Assembly (NCBI GenBank): GCA_034401795.1
Contig: CM067370.1
Location: 104,040,028 to 104,104,027, forward strand
Length of the DNA stretch: 64,000 bases
Direction: 5' to 3'
Origin: Chaetoderma sp. LZ-2023a
Taxonomy: Eukaryota; Mollusca; Caudofoveata; Chaetodermatida; Chaetodermatidae
Made by a program: the position numbers and the translations under genes. The stretch's first letter is position 1. Every line of letters begins with the position of its first letter. The notes under the pieces are model-generated. The model was not told the origin of the DNA, made no database searches, and saw only the letters and a program-made list of their open reading frames with translations. Below, piece after piece: positions 11,143-22,502 of the stretch.

Positions 11143-12713
11143 TAGGGTTGCACGATTTTTCGATTATTCGATTAATCAAAATTATATAATTCAAAATGAT
11201 TGTGGACGATTATAAAATGAAATAATCGTATAATTGCCATGTTGAAATTTTTGTCAAGACAATTTTACGCTTGTGAAACTCTGCTCGTGTTACCAATCAT
11301 GGAAACAAACATCCGGCTATCAGCCGAATGTGTGAATGATTAAATAAATAACTGATTTGTTTGTATTGACTCATGATTAGTTTTAGATGAATAAAGATTG
11401 TTCACTTGGTCGCTATTTGTCATTGTTGTTGTAATCACACACGCTTATCCCGCGTTGCCCATTCTCTGAATAACTATGCGCTAATGATTTTCCCAAAAAA
11501 GTTCTAAAACTGATACCACGGAAATTCAACGCATTTTCTCCCATAAAGATTCTCACCGCCTACGCCTATTTTTAACATCAACGGGGAAGTGAAATTATTT
11601 GATTTGAGTGCCTAAATATTGCGTATCCTTTAATAAAGGTCATTTATTACATCAAAATTAATCCACAATGTGATATAAAATGGCCTCGTGAAAAAAATAC
11701 AAATCATGTGATTCGCCTCCAATTGAAGAGTTTGTTTTAGAGCGAGTACTCAGATATAAATATTCTGCAATCGGGGACTCGGAACTCGGGAATTTCTATA
11801 TATTATCATTGCGCGATAGGAAATGAGTATTATACTGATCTGAATAACGGGTACCCGTTTGATAAACTCCCGTTAGCGTATAATATCTCGCGAGAACACG
11901 CCGCCTCCCATCACAAAAGAGCTGCTGGCTCACCAACTTAAGAAGCCTGCTATATTGTCATTCGTAATAATTCAATTTGGATCATTTAATGTTGATCGGC
12001 GTTACAAAATTGATGCACATTTTCTCCCGTACTTGTTTGGTACATAAATTTGGTCTTAAAATATATTTATAAGGAAGCTATTTAATCATGTCAAGACTGT
12101 TTTAAGCGCATTTTGACTACAAAAGTGTGGAATAAACTTTATTATATCTTGAACATAAGTGGCCTACTATTAGTATTAATCTAATAGGTGGTCGAGATTT
12201 ACAAATCCGAGGCCTGTATTGACTTCTAGAGGGGCTGGAAATGTATCAGGGCAGAGATCGGTCTGAAGTAGACACACCCTGTGACACGATTGTTATTATT
12301 ATACACGCTATTCTTACAAATTTTCCTATACAATCTGCTGAGTTAGGGTGGTGGGCTTCTAATACAGAGTTTTGCCGTTTTGAAACTGCTAAGAAATCAT
12401 TGGAGCTCATATGTCAAAGTTAGGGGGTGGGCTTCTATTAGAGCATAGGCTACAATTACATGAAATACGGTACCTTCCGTTTTCCGTCTAGAAAAATCTT
12501 GATACATTCCTTTGTTTGCAATCAGCAACTGGCGTATTCTGTCCATGTATGTATACCCATGTGCCTAACCCATAATCTTACAATCTGCAGTAGCATAATA
12601 ACGTCCTCTAAGCAGCATTGACGTAGTTACTATAGCTCATGATTAATCGTATGATCGCAATTTTTTTTTTTTAATGATTGCGATTATGAAAAGTGAATAA
12701 TCGTGCAACCATA
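11143..12713. mobile_element. non-autonomous hAT-like element, 1571 bp, 8-bp TSD
   Basis: The left end is TAGGGTTGCACGATTTTT and the right end is the complement of TATGGTTGCACGATTATT. The perfect 8-bp TSD TATTCTAG lies at 11135-11142 and 12714-12721. TSD length and terminal sequence fit the hAT superfamily. No transposase is visible. A 60-codon ORF at 12241 has no features. Confidence 0.85.
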
Positions 12714-12967
12714 TATTCTAGGTGTACATGTATCTATCAATATCATAATGAAGCCCCAAATGTGATAGTATCGATGAGAAGTGAGGACACAAGGGACACA
12801 AATGGAAATTTAATACAATGCATCAGCTTAGAAATACGTAAAATCTTGATAACATTCCAATAATTACCAGTAACAAATTTATATTACCGTTTCACATTTC
12901 GCAATCTATAAACATGATAAAAGTATGGATATGAACTAGTCAAGCGATAGAATAGGTGTATAAATGG
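12714..12967. other. short spacer between two hAT-like elements
   Basis: This contains the second TSD copy, then a continuation of the diverged repeat unit seen at 3281-3620, then unassigned AT-rich sequence. The TSD ATAAATGG of the next element is at 12960-12967. No exon is recognised. Confidence 0.4.
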
Positions 12968-13701
12968 CAGGGTTGGGGTCGAGTACAGGCAGCTGTACTG
13001 AGGCTGAGTATAGCAATTGGTTGTTAAGGTGGCTATGTAGGGGGTGGGGGAGAACAGCCATACTATAATATTACCCTGTGTTTGCTATATGGGGTGGAGT
13101 TGTTGTGAATTCCGTAAATATACATGTAAATATAAAATATGGCATCTGTAGTAGTGTTTCCTCTATTTATTTACTAAACAAAGGTACCGTGTTGAAAATT
13201 TGGATATACATGTAATCGGACTGAATGGTGTTGCTACCCTGGGTGGCATTAGCTCCCAGCCAAATTAGTGTAAAAACACTTCACAAAATATTTACTAATG
13301 CTTTTAACAACACAGAGAAAATTACAAATTCATTACAAAAAGAAATAACCAATTGAATATTTTAAAAATAATTTGATTGGATGTTGCTCCTAACTTAGGG
13401 AGAAATTACTTCGTCAAATTATTTTCTAAACATTTAACATACTACTTGCTTCATAAAGAATATGCTGAATTCCTGCCATGATTGCTATGAATGTATAATA
13501 TAACGGTTCATCAGTGAAAGGGTTAAATTAGAAATAATTTATTTCAGATAAATCATGTAGTAATGTTGAATATTTTGAAATTAATTTGGCTGATAAACAT
13601 TAGTGCTGATGACAGCATTCGCATCCAGTCAAATTCTTATTGAAATATTCAACATTGAACCTTATTCTTAAAATACTTTATGTAATATTAACATTGATTA
13701 A

Positions 13702-13908
13702 CCCTTTAACCGTCAAATTTGTTCAAGAGTTTCAATTTTCTCATAGAAATTGTAAATTTGTAGACTATCTCTGAAAATTTACCACTGGAATTACGGCCTT
13801 TCTTATTGAGCCAGTTATTCCAGCGTTAAATTTCCAAAAATAGGTCTCAAATTGACATTTTCCAAGACACTGCAGAAGGCCTTTTTCGCTGGATTGAGCG
13901 TTAAAGGG
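13702..13908. mobile_element. TTAA-flanked foldback MITE (type copy)
   Basis: TTAA lies at 13698-13701 and 13909-13912. The ends are CCCTTTAACCGTCAAATTTG and, inverted, CCCTTTAACGCTCAATCC. The centre contains ACCACTGGAAT facing ATTCCAGCG. TTAA targets and CCCTTT ends are typical of piggyBac-type elements. It encodes no protein. Confidence 0.75.
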
Positions 13909-14914
13909 TTAATAGTTGGGAGGTAGACCATAAAGCTTGAATTAATGGGCTTTGTTCAATTTCATTGTCAGGATTATCATGCATGAATGGTATCTTATTA
14001 GTAGGCATATAATTGTCCAGGCCAGGTATTTGTTGACATACGGCTTGTGCACTTGCACAAGCTTTGTTCTAGTCGTCGCTACATCTCTCAACAGTTTCAA
14101 TGATAAATGACCAAAGATGACAATTTTTATGCTGCTAAAAGGATTCTATTGAACAGTTTGAAAGTTATTTGGTGGTAGGTCTTGCTGCTTTAAGCAGCAA
14201 TTATGGTTTCTAGACAAATTATTAAGTTTACCTGTATGACTACCTTGAAAGGTAGATAAAGAGGGTTTTAATAGTGCATGGGTTAAAATGCTTTACTTGT
14301 TTAATCTTATTTCCTATTAGCACACCTACAATAATTGGCCATTTTAACACAAATATCCAGAATTTAAATTTCAAACCCAATTAACAGCTAAGTTTTTAAA
14401 ATTAATTCGGCTAGAAGCAGTTGCTGGCTCAACCAGCAATGGATTCTAGTCAATTTGTGTTTAAAATATTCGCCAGTTTCCTGCATGACTGCCTTGAAAT
14501 TTAGACAAAAATGTTTCATTAGTGTCATTAGTCAAATGCTTGTGATGTTATTCCCTATAAGCATACCTACTACAGCAATTGCCCTTTTCCAGGCAAACAT
14601 CCAGAATTTTAATTTTAAAACAACTTTTTAAAACAAATCCCTACATGTATGAAAACATATTACAAGGCAGATTAATTTCAAAATTTTGAGCAGATAGCAC
14701 CAAGTCAGTCAAATTGTTTTCAAATATTTACTAGATTTCATATCACCTCTGTGAGAACCAGTGCCTGGAATTTTGAATGAAAACAATAAAGTATGCATAT
14801 AATTTTTATGTAGAAAATGGATAAGTAGTCAGCATGTACTCTTAAGTACTCAAAAGTACAAGTACAGAGTATGTACTCGAGTACAAGTACTTTGGAAATC
14901 TACTGAGGCTGAGT

Positions 14915-15842
14915 TAGGCTTGCGTGATTTCGCGATTTAATCGAAAATCGCAATTTAGAAAAAAATCACAATTTTCTATGATGTCAATTTTGAAAAATTA
15001 TGAAAAAATTGAGCAGACTAAGATTTTAAAACTCATCATTCAGCAGTAAAAGAATATGTTATAATCCATTCATGCATGTATCCATTGTGTTTTTTCTTGA
15101 TCGCTTCATGCATGTGTTCACTAAGTCCTAATCAGAACACAAAGTGCTATGGTAAACCAGCTAACAATAGCGAGGTAACACTGAACATAATTCTTTTTAA
15201 CTCTCAGGTTGTGCACTAATTTTTCCTTTTTGATTCGGTTGTCATGCCTAATTAAAGAAAATAACGCAACAGCATTCCAGAATGTTGTATTTTGAACTGT
15301 GCATTCAGTTGATTACAACCTATGTAAATCGTACATTTTGAAAGCAACTATAAACTGCACTATAGGATGAGTTTATGCCGTTACTATCATAGCTACTCAA
15401 AGCTACCGTCCTATGTATATGGATTGCGCAGTATCTCCCTGGGTAGTAATATTAGCGTCTTCGCGCTACTCAGGTAATGACCTAAACTAGTCCTACAAAG
15501 GGGCTATAAGCGGAAGCAGAATTTATATTTTTACTCGACGACATTTTATGTCAAATTTTGATGAAATAAACGATGTTTATTAAACAATTAATAATTTCAC
15601 TCCCGTGATGATGGATATAAGGTATACATTAAGCATAGACGTAGGATGGTAGGATTTGTCCAATGAAATTGTGTTCTAATTTCATGCTATTTTTATATCA
15701 TTTATTTCAACTTTTTCTAGAAATTCCCAGTCCCAGTTTTGGTGACTTGTCACGTTACCCTGTTTATACTTTTGGGAATTTGGACCTACGATTTAATCGA
15801 AAATCACAATTTTTTTTTTATAAAATCGATCGCGCAACCCTA
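14915..15842. mobile_element. hAT-like element nested in 12968-15963, 928 bp
   Basis: The left end is TAGGCTTGCGTGATTTCGCG and the right end is CGATCGCGCAACCCTA. The perfect 8-bp TSD GGCTGAGT is at 14907-14914 and 15843-15850, inside the larger hAT-like element. The same family occurs at 4733-5206, 45232-46326 and 56245-57560. No transposase. Confidence 0.9.
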
Positions 15843-15978
15843 GGCTGAGTACAAGTATATGTTCGCACAAAAAGGCATAAGTACGGAGTACATGCGAGTA
15901 CTTGAAAATCTGTACTTGAGTACATGAGTACTGAGTACATGAGTACATTGGGCCCCAACCCTGATAAATGGCACTTAC

Positions 15979-16107
15979 TTTATCAATGCACCTAGAGACA
16001 CCAACCATAATGCTGCCACCAAACACTTTCCCATTAGCACTGAGGGCTTTTTTTGCCTGGATCTTTGATTGGTAATGTAAGTGCATCCAGTTACCATCTG
16101 AGGAGGT
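15979..16107 (-). CDS. NUP35: NUP35 exon: C-terminal half of the RRM/MPPN domain
   Basis: NUP35 (Nup53) sits in the inner ring of the nuclear pore and dimerises through an atypical RRM. This 129-nt exon (43 codons, phase 0 at both ends) reads [15 protein letters not shown], then [17 protein letters not shown], then CIDK. It matches the NUP35 block GNWMH.YQSK..A.KALS..G..FG.SIM.GV..CIDK. The acceptor is TTTTTTTTCACCAG and the donor is GTAAGT. The next exon downstream was not found; it lies beyond 15978, and the remaining C-terminus (with the amphipathic membrane-binding helix) is probably off the left edge. Confidence 0.93.
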
Positions 16108-16128
16108 CTGGTGAAAAAAAAGTAGAAC

Positions 16129-16129
<1 letters not shown>

Positions 16130-16173
<44 letters not shown>
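16130..16173. repeat. (TA)n microsatellite
   Basis: About 22 TA units lie 23 bp upstream (in the minus sense) of the NUP35 exon 15979-16107, next to the polypyrimidine tract of its acceptor. Confidence 0.98.
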
Positions 16174-16176
<3 letters not shown>

Positions 16177-16529
16177 TGTTTCATTAAGTATAAACGAGAG
16201 CTGTATTGCTTGATTAAATAAATCTGTATATGTACTGCCTCAGCATGAAGGTAAACGATGCAATTTTGAAAATAGTGTTGCTTTAAGCTGTTGCTGCCTA
16301 AGGCTATCAACTCCTGCATAATATGATCTCTTTGTTTGATAAGTAACAGTTATAGTGTCCATAGCTTAGAATACAAAATGTTAATAGCTCATTTATGATT
16401 TGTCTGGTCAAGCCAGACAGTACAAAACCCAGCAACTTTTTATTAGTCTAAGGCTAGCCTTAATTTCAGTCGCTGTATTCCAGAGAATGGGATTCCAGTT
16501 CACCTATCAACATATGATGTTATAATCAA

Positions 16530-16770
16530 CTACACGACGCGTATACTGATGTCATAATCAATTACGTCATGAATGCCGTAGCTAAGTTCGTCACGAATGA
16601 TTAACTGATGATTGACTAAGCGTTGTTGTACGAATTGTATGTCTTTACTATTTAATAGACATGCTGTTCAATATTTTGAAACTAATTTGACTGGGTGCTG
16701 TTGCTGCCATAGGTAGGAACAGCATTCAGTCAAATTAGTTTCAAAATATTCAACAGCTCACCTGTATAGT
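16530..16770. mobile_element. foldback element, second family (AATTTGACT palindrome)
   Basis: A palindrome at about 16668-16763 has arms AATATTTTGAAACTAATTTG and CAAATTAGTTTCAAAATATT around a CTGTTGCTGCC loop. It is preceded by a TGATGTCATAATCAA..GTCATGAATG region that also precedes the copy at 44893-44992. Other copies: 13563-13655, 14390-14475, 19052-19123, 19700-19788, 21936-21993, 32818-32908, 43785-43882, 44342-44405, 46914-46998 and 61925-62010. Confidence 0.7.
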
Positions 16771-16774
16771 TTTC

Positions 16775-16829
16775 GCACGCACGCACACGCACACACACAC
16801 ACACACACACACAAGACACACACACACAT
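16775..16829. repeat. (CA)n microsatellite
   Basis: CACG/CACA repeats run into a perfect CA tract with one AAGA interruption, inside the NUP35 intron 16108-17322. Confidence 0.95.
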
Positions 16830-17081
16830 GGCTACTGCACGTCTCTATCTCAGCACACTTCGCGATGAGAATAAAAAGATATTTATGTTACCGGTTATGA
16901 CCACAGAACATATATCTATAACCTATAACAATTGTACTGCTGTAGAAAATAGTGACAATTCTATATTACCTAGCAAAATAATATCACAAAACATTCAGCA
17001 ACAATATTTTCAAAGTAATCACAAGTTATCAGTTTAGCGAGAACGGAATAAATGGAGTTGATCATTCAGAGGAGACATTAT

Positions 17082-17300
17082 CCCTTTAAACCTCGAATTT
17101 GTTCAAGAAAATTTAAATTTTCTCATAGAAACTTTCCATTTGCCAACCAAGAAGACAATTTTTTACAATTTACCACTGGAATAACTGAGCCAGTCATTCC
17201 AGTGGTAAATTTTCAAAAATAGTCTTCTCTTGGTCGGCATATGGACATTTCACAAAATCACTGCAGAAGTCATTTTTGTTTGATATGAGTGTTAAAGGGG
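17082..17300. mobile_element. TTAA-type foldback MITE near a NUP35 5' splice site
   Basis: It begins CCCTTTAAACCTCGAATTTG and ends GTGTTAAAGGGG, with the family centre (ACCACTGGAAT, ATTCCAGTGGTAAATTTTC). The target repeat is degraded. Its edge lies 22 bp beyond the donor GT of the NUP35 exon 17323-17392. Confidence 0.75.
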
Positions 17301-17322
17301 TGAAGGGTTTCTCTCCACTCAC

Positions 17323-17392
17323 AGTGTGTTTGATGATGTTGCCATATTGAGAAAACTGCTGCAGTATGAATGATGTAGCTGAAGGAGGAAAT
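17323..17392 (-). CDS. NUP35: NUP35 exon: middle of the RRM
   Basis: The 70-nt exon (1 nt completing Gly, then 23 codons) reads FPPSATSFILQQFSQYGNII then KHT, matching the NUP35 RRM segment with FP.....YIL.QF.QYGNI.KH. The acceptor is TTTTTCAG and the donor is GTGAGT. It joins in phase to 18611-18664 upstream and 15979-16107 downstream. Confidence 0.93.
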
Positions 17393-18610
17393 CTGAAAAA
17401 TTTATCATTGTAATATTTATATTAATAAACGCTTTTAGTTCTAACTTTTACTTTTAATAGTTTGACTGTAAGCTATGGATTCTGGCAAAATGATTCAAAA
17501 TATTCAATAGAATACTTCGTACATTGTAACGAATTGGTCATATTGGATTTGCAACAAGTTTGCAGATTTGAAAGAAATAATATATTTGATTTTCAGAGTA
17601 ACTTCTGTTCTCTAACATTTGGCCCCAAAAACATGAACTCTACCTATGGCTATGCATTATACAATTGTTGTGGACACCAGCTGCCTTACCTGACACTTTG
17701 GAAAATGTAAAATCCAAAATCAATATAGCCACGATTGACGAACTAAAATAACACAATTATCATCATCAAAATACATCAAACTTAAGATTTCAATATGGCA
17801 GTCAAAGCTTAAAATATTATTGGTCGTAGACAGCCAAGTTTTTCATGGATTGACATTTAAACAATATTAAATGGACACTGACCAGCTCTTGGTGCTAAGG
17901 CTTCAAAGTTTCAGTACGATCCATTTATTGATTCTGAAGAAGTACTTTTGGTGAAAGATTATGTAATCATCATGGTTAGTGAATGAATCAGTCAATCTGC
18001 CTATTTCCAAGAGAGACTTGAATGCTAAAGAATGGCCGCATGTTATAGTATAAACGGAATCTGTTAACTGTGTCAGTCTCTTAAGTTATTTTCTTAAGAT
18101 CTGTCTAAAAATAGTGCACGTTGCAAGATATTTAACAACCAAATCACTAAATCAGCTTCATTTTTCAAGAGTAAACTGGGAGCTCTATGAACATTAAAGC
18201 TAGTCCTTTAAGGTAAGTCAGCATACTACATTTTTGATAAATCAAGTGTTCAATGGGAGAAAAATTTGGCATAGACAGATTTCATCGAAACACAATCCAA
18301 AATTGTCCCAAGGTAACATTTGATATATGCAGACACACTAATTTCTAATGGTATTCTGCGGATACAATGTAGGAATACAGACACACTCAGTCATTTATGT
18401 ACCGGACCTAATTCTTGCCACAACCCCTCCACCGACTTAGTTCAATGCATCTATGAAACTTGCGCTAATGTTCAGGTAACGGAATGGAAATCATCACATA
18501 CGCACAAAATCATGTGACAGTAGAGATGAACAGAGATCCGAACTGATGAAAGCAGATATGACAAAATGAATCAGAAACGATTTCAAATTTCATGTTTTCA
18601 ATTCACTTAC
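17393..18610. other. NUP35 intron, no other gene seen
   Basis: AT-rich intron. ORFs at 17462-17710 and 18320-18517 (plus) show no domain, codon pattern or splice context and are left uncalled. Confidence 0.5.
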
Positions 18611-18664
18611 CCAAACACTGTGACCCATGTATCGTCCAATACATCATCTGATGTCAGGTTCTCT
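18611..18664 (-). CDS. NUP35: NUP35 exon: start of the RRM
   Basis: The 54-nt exon reads ENLTSDDVLDDTWVTVF and ends in GG, giving a split glycine codon with the next exon. It matches the NUP35 segment LTSED.LDDSWVTVFG that opens the RRM. The acceptor is TTTTTCTTGCAG and the donor is GTAAGT. Confidence 0.93.
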
Positions 18665-20263
18665 CTGCAAGAAAAACAATCATTAAGACATTCAAGACCA
18701 CAAAACAGATATGAATCATAAACTCTATTGATTTGAAATTAAGGTAAGAAGTATTATGAATCTAATTTGACTGCTATAAAAGTAAACCCTATGTTTAACT
18801 TTCATTTTAACACACTTTTCTTAATCCTTTAATGATCAAGCCGGCTAAAACTGGCCTTAGCACTGGTATTGAGGTATGTCCATTTGCAGGCAGGCTTTAA
18901 AGTGGTAAAACTTAAAAACGTCTTTTTTTGTTCTGCAAATGGACATCTACTAAGCAAATATGTAAATTTTCTTGACAAATCTTACCTATAAACCCCTTAA
19001 GTTTCAGAGACAAGAAATAACAATTTATTTCTGATAGATATAAAAAATATTCTGTCGAATAGTTTGAAACTAATTTGACTATGGCAGCAACAGGTTCCAG
19101 TCAAATTAGTTTAAAATATCCAACCTCCTTCTTGCATAGCTGCCTTGATATTGAGACAGTGCAGTTTCAAGAGCCAAAGTGTCAAATACAGCATGATTTA
19201 CTGATTTCATTCCATGATACATGTATTTGTTACAGGAACCAGTTGAAGCCTTTGACACTCAAATCGGCCAAAAATGGCTTCTGCAGTGGTTTTGAGAAAT
19301 GTCCATTTGCAGACCAAGAGAAGACTATTTTTGAAAATTTACCACTGGAATGACTTGAACAAATTCTAGGATTAAAGGGTTAAGTCCTGTGGATTATTGC
19401 AAGTTCTTGCTATTTCAAGAAACAATGACACTTTCGCTACTTTTTATATTACATTGTATCATCATTGGAACAGTATTTAAACAATTGTTTGGATGGGATT
19501 TAGAAATATTTCTCAGCATTATAACCGATGTAGACCATATCCTGCTAAGATGCTCTATAAGACATGTAAGAGAATGCTTTCCTAAGACAAATGAGAGGAT
19601 GATCAAAAGCCTATCTACAGTACACTTCATAAATAAGTTAAAACATTTCCAAAACATGTTAGTTAACTTGCAATTTTGAACACGATGTAAGGAATGTTCT
19701 GTTCAATATTTTGACCACAATTGAATTGGAAAACATTGCTGTCTTCCAGTCTAGTCAATCCAATTATGTTTAAAATATTCAATGAGCAATCGCCTAAGTT
19801 TTCCCGAATTTGTACGTTTTGATCAAAGTATTAATAAATTTGAGCGTACGGCTTAAAATTAGAAATTATATCTCTCACCCGGTGCTCAATTCAATATTCT
19901 TTAAAGCACAATTTTAATAAAAGAGTATACTTTACGTCTATAACTTACGAGGCCTTGTACAGTGATTTACCTACACAGATTGCATGCATAATATTACATG
20001 ATAATATACTCTTAGCTCATTGTCGAACTCTGGTGTGTCATAATTCTTATTTGCTATGAGTAATTGGATAAGCATTTGTATTTTCCGAGATCATGCAAGC
20101 TGTTAATATTAGTCGTAGCCCACAAACACTTCCACCAGACCAACGTGGCAAAAGATAAATCCTGCTTTCCGGTGAGGCTTTCACGAGTGTGCGTTTCTGA
20201 CAAGCAGTGGAATTCTGTGGTAGCTGATTTTGACCGTAATTGTAAATCATGTTATTTGCAAAC
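18665..20263. other. NUP35 intron with foldback MITE remnants
   Basis: It holds a rearranged TTAA-type foldback copy (18829-18998), a half copy (about 19240-19381, ending in ATTAAAGGGTTAA) and two AATTTGACT palindromes (19052-19123, 19700-19788). ORFs at 19389-19679 and 19415-19657 overlap on opposite strands and have no recognisable features. Confidence 0.5.
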
Positions 20264-21150
20264 AAGAGGCCCAAGGGCCTGTGACGCTCACCTGGACCAT
20301 TAGCATTTGAAGCATTTGCATTTAAATATACATGATTCGTTACATTAAACACGATGGAAAAAAAATTCATACGAAAAATCTACCAATCAAAGTTCGGAAT
20401 ACAAATTCTGGTTCCTATGACCATAGGGTCATTTTTAGCCAAATTTGGTTGAAATCGCTCAAAATCTACAGGAGTAGAAGCAATTTGACAATTTCCAGTA
20501 CATTTTTCATAAAATCTAAGATTTTCACCCAAAAATTTGATGTCTCAAAATTCCAAATGGAAGTTCTAGAGCCTATGACCATAGGATCCTTTCAGCCAAA
20601 TGTGGTTAAAATCGTTCGGAATGGTAAGGAGAAGCAATTTGACAATTTCTAGTACATTTTTCATAAAATCTAAGATTTTCACCCAAAAAATTGATGAATC
20701 AAAATTCCGAATAGAAATATGGAGCCTACCAGCATAGGGTCCTTTCCGCCAAATTCGGTTGAAATCGCTCAGAATGGTAAGGAGAAGAAGCAATTTGACA
20801 ATTTCTGGTATATTTTTCATAAAATCTAAGAGTTTCACCCAAAAAACTGATGAATCAAAATTTTGAATGGAGCTTCTAGAGCCTATGGCCATAGAATCCT
20901 TTCAGCCAAATTTGGTTGAAATCGGTTAAAATGGTAAGAAGCAATTTGACAATTTCGGGTACATTTTTCGTAAAATCCAAGATTTTCACCCAAAAAATTG
21001 ATGAATCAAAATTCTGAATGGAAGTTGGTTGAACTCGGCCAAGAGGTTAATAAGGAGTAGTGTTTTAAAGTAGAAGTTGATGGACGGATGACAGACGGTC
21101 ACCACGGCATAAGCTCACTTGGCCCATTGAGCTAGGTGAGTTAAAAATGA
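20264..21150. mobile_element. tandem-core element with ~155-bp units (Helentron-like architecture)
   Basis: About four to five units carry CCTATGACCATAGG and a CAATTTGACAATTTC-type run, with landmarks at 20414, 20572, 20724 and 20882 (spacing 152-158 bp). The ends are distinctive: a palindrome AGGCCCAAGGGCCT followed by GCTCACCTGG on the left, and GCTCACTTGGCCC..AGGTGAG on the right (subterminal inverted CTCACCT/AGGTGAG). Short unique ends around a tandem core recall pearl/Helentron-type elements of bivalves; this assignment is an inference. Confidence 0.6.
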
Positions 21151-21269
21151 TGCAATTTCATAGTCATGAGCAGGTTAAGCTAGATCTATGAGCTCCACTT
21201 CACTACATTAAAATATACAATTTGAATTTTTAAATTAATTTAGCTGACCTGGTTGCTTATATTTTCTGT

Positions 21270-21505
21270 GGGGGGGGGGGGGGCAGAATTGGGCACCCTT
21301 CAGAGCTATTTCATGATGGTAACTGGATTTTGTGGGGGGGGGGCAGACAGAACTCTTGGAGGGGGCGGAGGGGGAGTGGTCTCTTGCACACTTATGAAAT
21401 GGCACATAGCAGATCTGGAGGACGCGTGTGTTATGATGTTATTCTACCTGCCTATATACCAACATATGGCAGATCCCGAGAAAGGGGGGGGGGGGGGGAG
21501 AGCCA
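21270..21505. other. cluster of long poly-G tracts
   Basis: G runs of 9 to 17 occur at about 21270-21283, 21332-21340, 21358-21372 and 21484-21500. They could form G-quadruplexes in the non-template strand of NUP35. Glycine-rich ORFs across them are an effect of the G runs. Confidence 0.7.
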
Positions 21506-21682
21506 GTTTTGGGGAGGCTTGACCAAAAAAGCAACAACTTTCAGCAGCTCTTTTTAGTTCAATACAGATTCTGTATAAACATTGTCTTTGTTGCCTGCAG
21601 TATAGGCCGTAATGCTTCTAACAGCTCAATCAAAAACATATTGACAGAGATTCTTACTCACGAATGTTCTCACGCTACATAC

Positions 21683-21791
21683 CCCTGTGTATAGAAAGGA
21701 TCAAGTTGAGCGGGTGACGCGGGAATATGAACACTACCATAGAGCACCTCAGGACCACCAGCAGTACTAGTATTAAATGATTGAGAAATGC
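21683..21791 (-). CDS. NUP35: NUP35 exon: linker ending in SPAQLDPFYTQG
   Basis: The 109-nt exon begins with 2 nt completing Gly and reads ISQSFNTSTAGG...IPASPAQLDPFYTQ, ending in GG. The block SPAQLDPFYTQG is a NUP35 signature just before the RRM. The acceptor is CCTCAG and the donor is GTATGT. The upstream intron to 46405 is 24.6 kb and holds most transposons of the window. Confidence 0.94.
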
Positions 21792-22046
21792 CTGAGGAAT
21801 GACAAAAACATGAATTACATCTTACAACAGAGGGTATAGAATATATCTATTCATATAATTTGTTAAAATGACTTTAACTGTCTGCCTGCTGGATTTCTGC
21901 TGACTACAGTTTGTATGTGGTTTAATTCTGGATATGTAGAATATTTTGAAAACAATTTGACTCAGTCAAATCGTTTTCAAAATATTCAGCAGTAACAATT
22001 GAAATTATCGTCACGTAGCTTGCAGCAGTCAGACAGTGAAGTTGGA

Positions 22047-22500
22047 TGCTTGTTGTTCTGGTGAGGTTCAAAGTCTAGTGCAGAGGCTTAAGCCCTATCT
22101 AGAGCCGAATCGTGCACTTTGTGATACAAGTATGAAATTTGGCACACAGTTAGTATGGCCCCTAACAGTCTATTTCAAAATTGGACCCCAACCAGATTTG
22201 ACATGTGGGGGCTGTAGCGGCCATTTTTAAAAATGTCCACCATGCAGATTGTCAATCTCTCATATCTTGGCAAATAATAGATAGGAACTTAATTCTGGTG
22301 TCTATGCCTATGTTTTGAGGGTCAAGGAATCCAAATATAACAGTTTTCAAATTATCTTGTGTCAGCCATTTTGTTTTCCAATATGGCCACAATTTTACGC
22401 TATAATTTATAGATTTCTTTCATATTTTGGCTCAAAATAATGATATAGACTTGATTTTTTATATTGACCTGAGATTTAAGGGGAAAATAAACTGGAAATG
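22047..22500. repeat. dispersed repeat, inverted partial copy at 30806-30930
   Basis: The part 22080-22205 (GTATGGCCCCTAACAGT, TCAAAATTGGACCCCAACC) is matched in reverse complement at about 30806-30930. The rest of this stretch is unassigned intron. Confidence 0.6.
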
Positions 22501-22502
22501 AT

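Larger units (their letters stand above)
12968..15963. mobile_element. hAT-like element, 2996 bp, with nested hAT-like element and MITEs
   Basis: The left end CAGGGTTGGGGTC and the right end GGGCCCCAACCCTG are inverted. A perfect 8-bp TSD ATAAATGG flanks them (12960-12967 and 15964-15971). Both subterminal regions are rich in GTACT/AGTAC steps. No transposase ORF remains. The interior holds a TTAA foldback MITE (13702-13908), foldback copies of the second family (about 13563-13655 and 14390-14475) and a complete second hAT-like element (14915-15842). Its right edge is intron position +16 downstream of the NUP35 5' splice site at 15978/15977. Confidence 0.85.

Noticed and set aside
21253-21557. 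Gly-rich ORFs over poly-G tracts
   Set aside because: They arise from homopolymer G runs; no other support.
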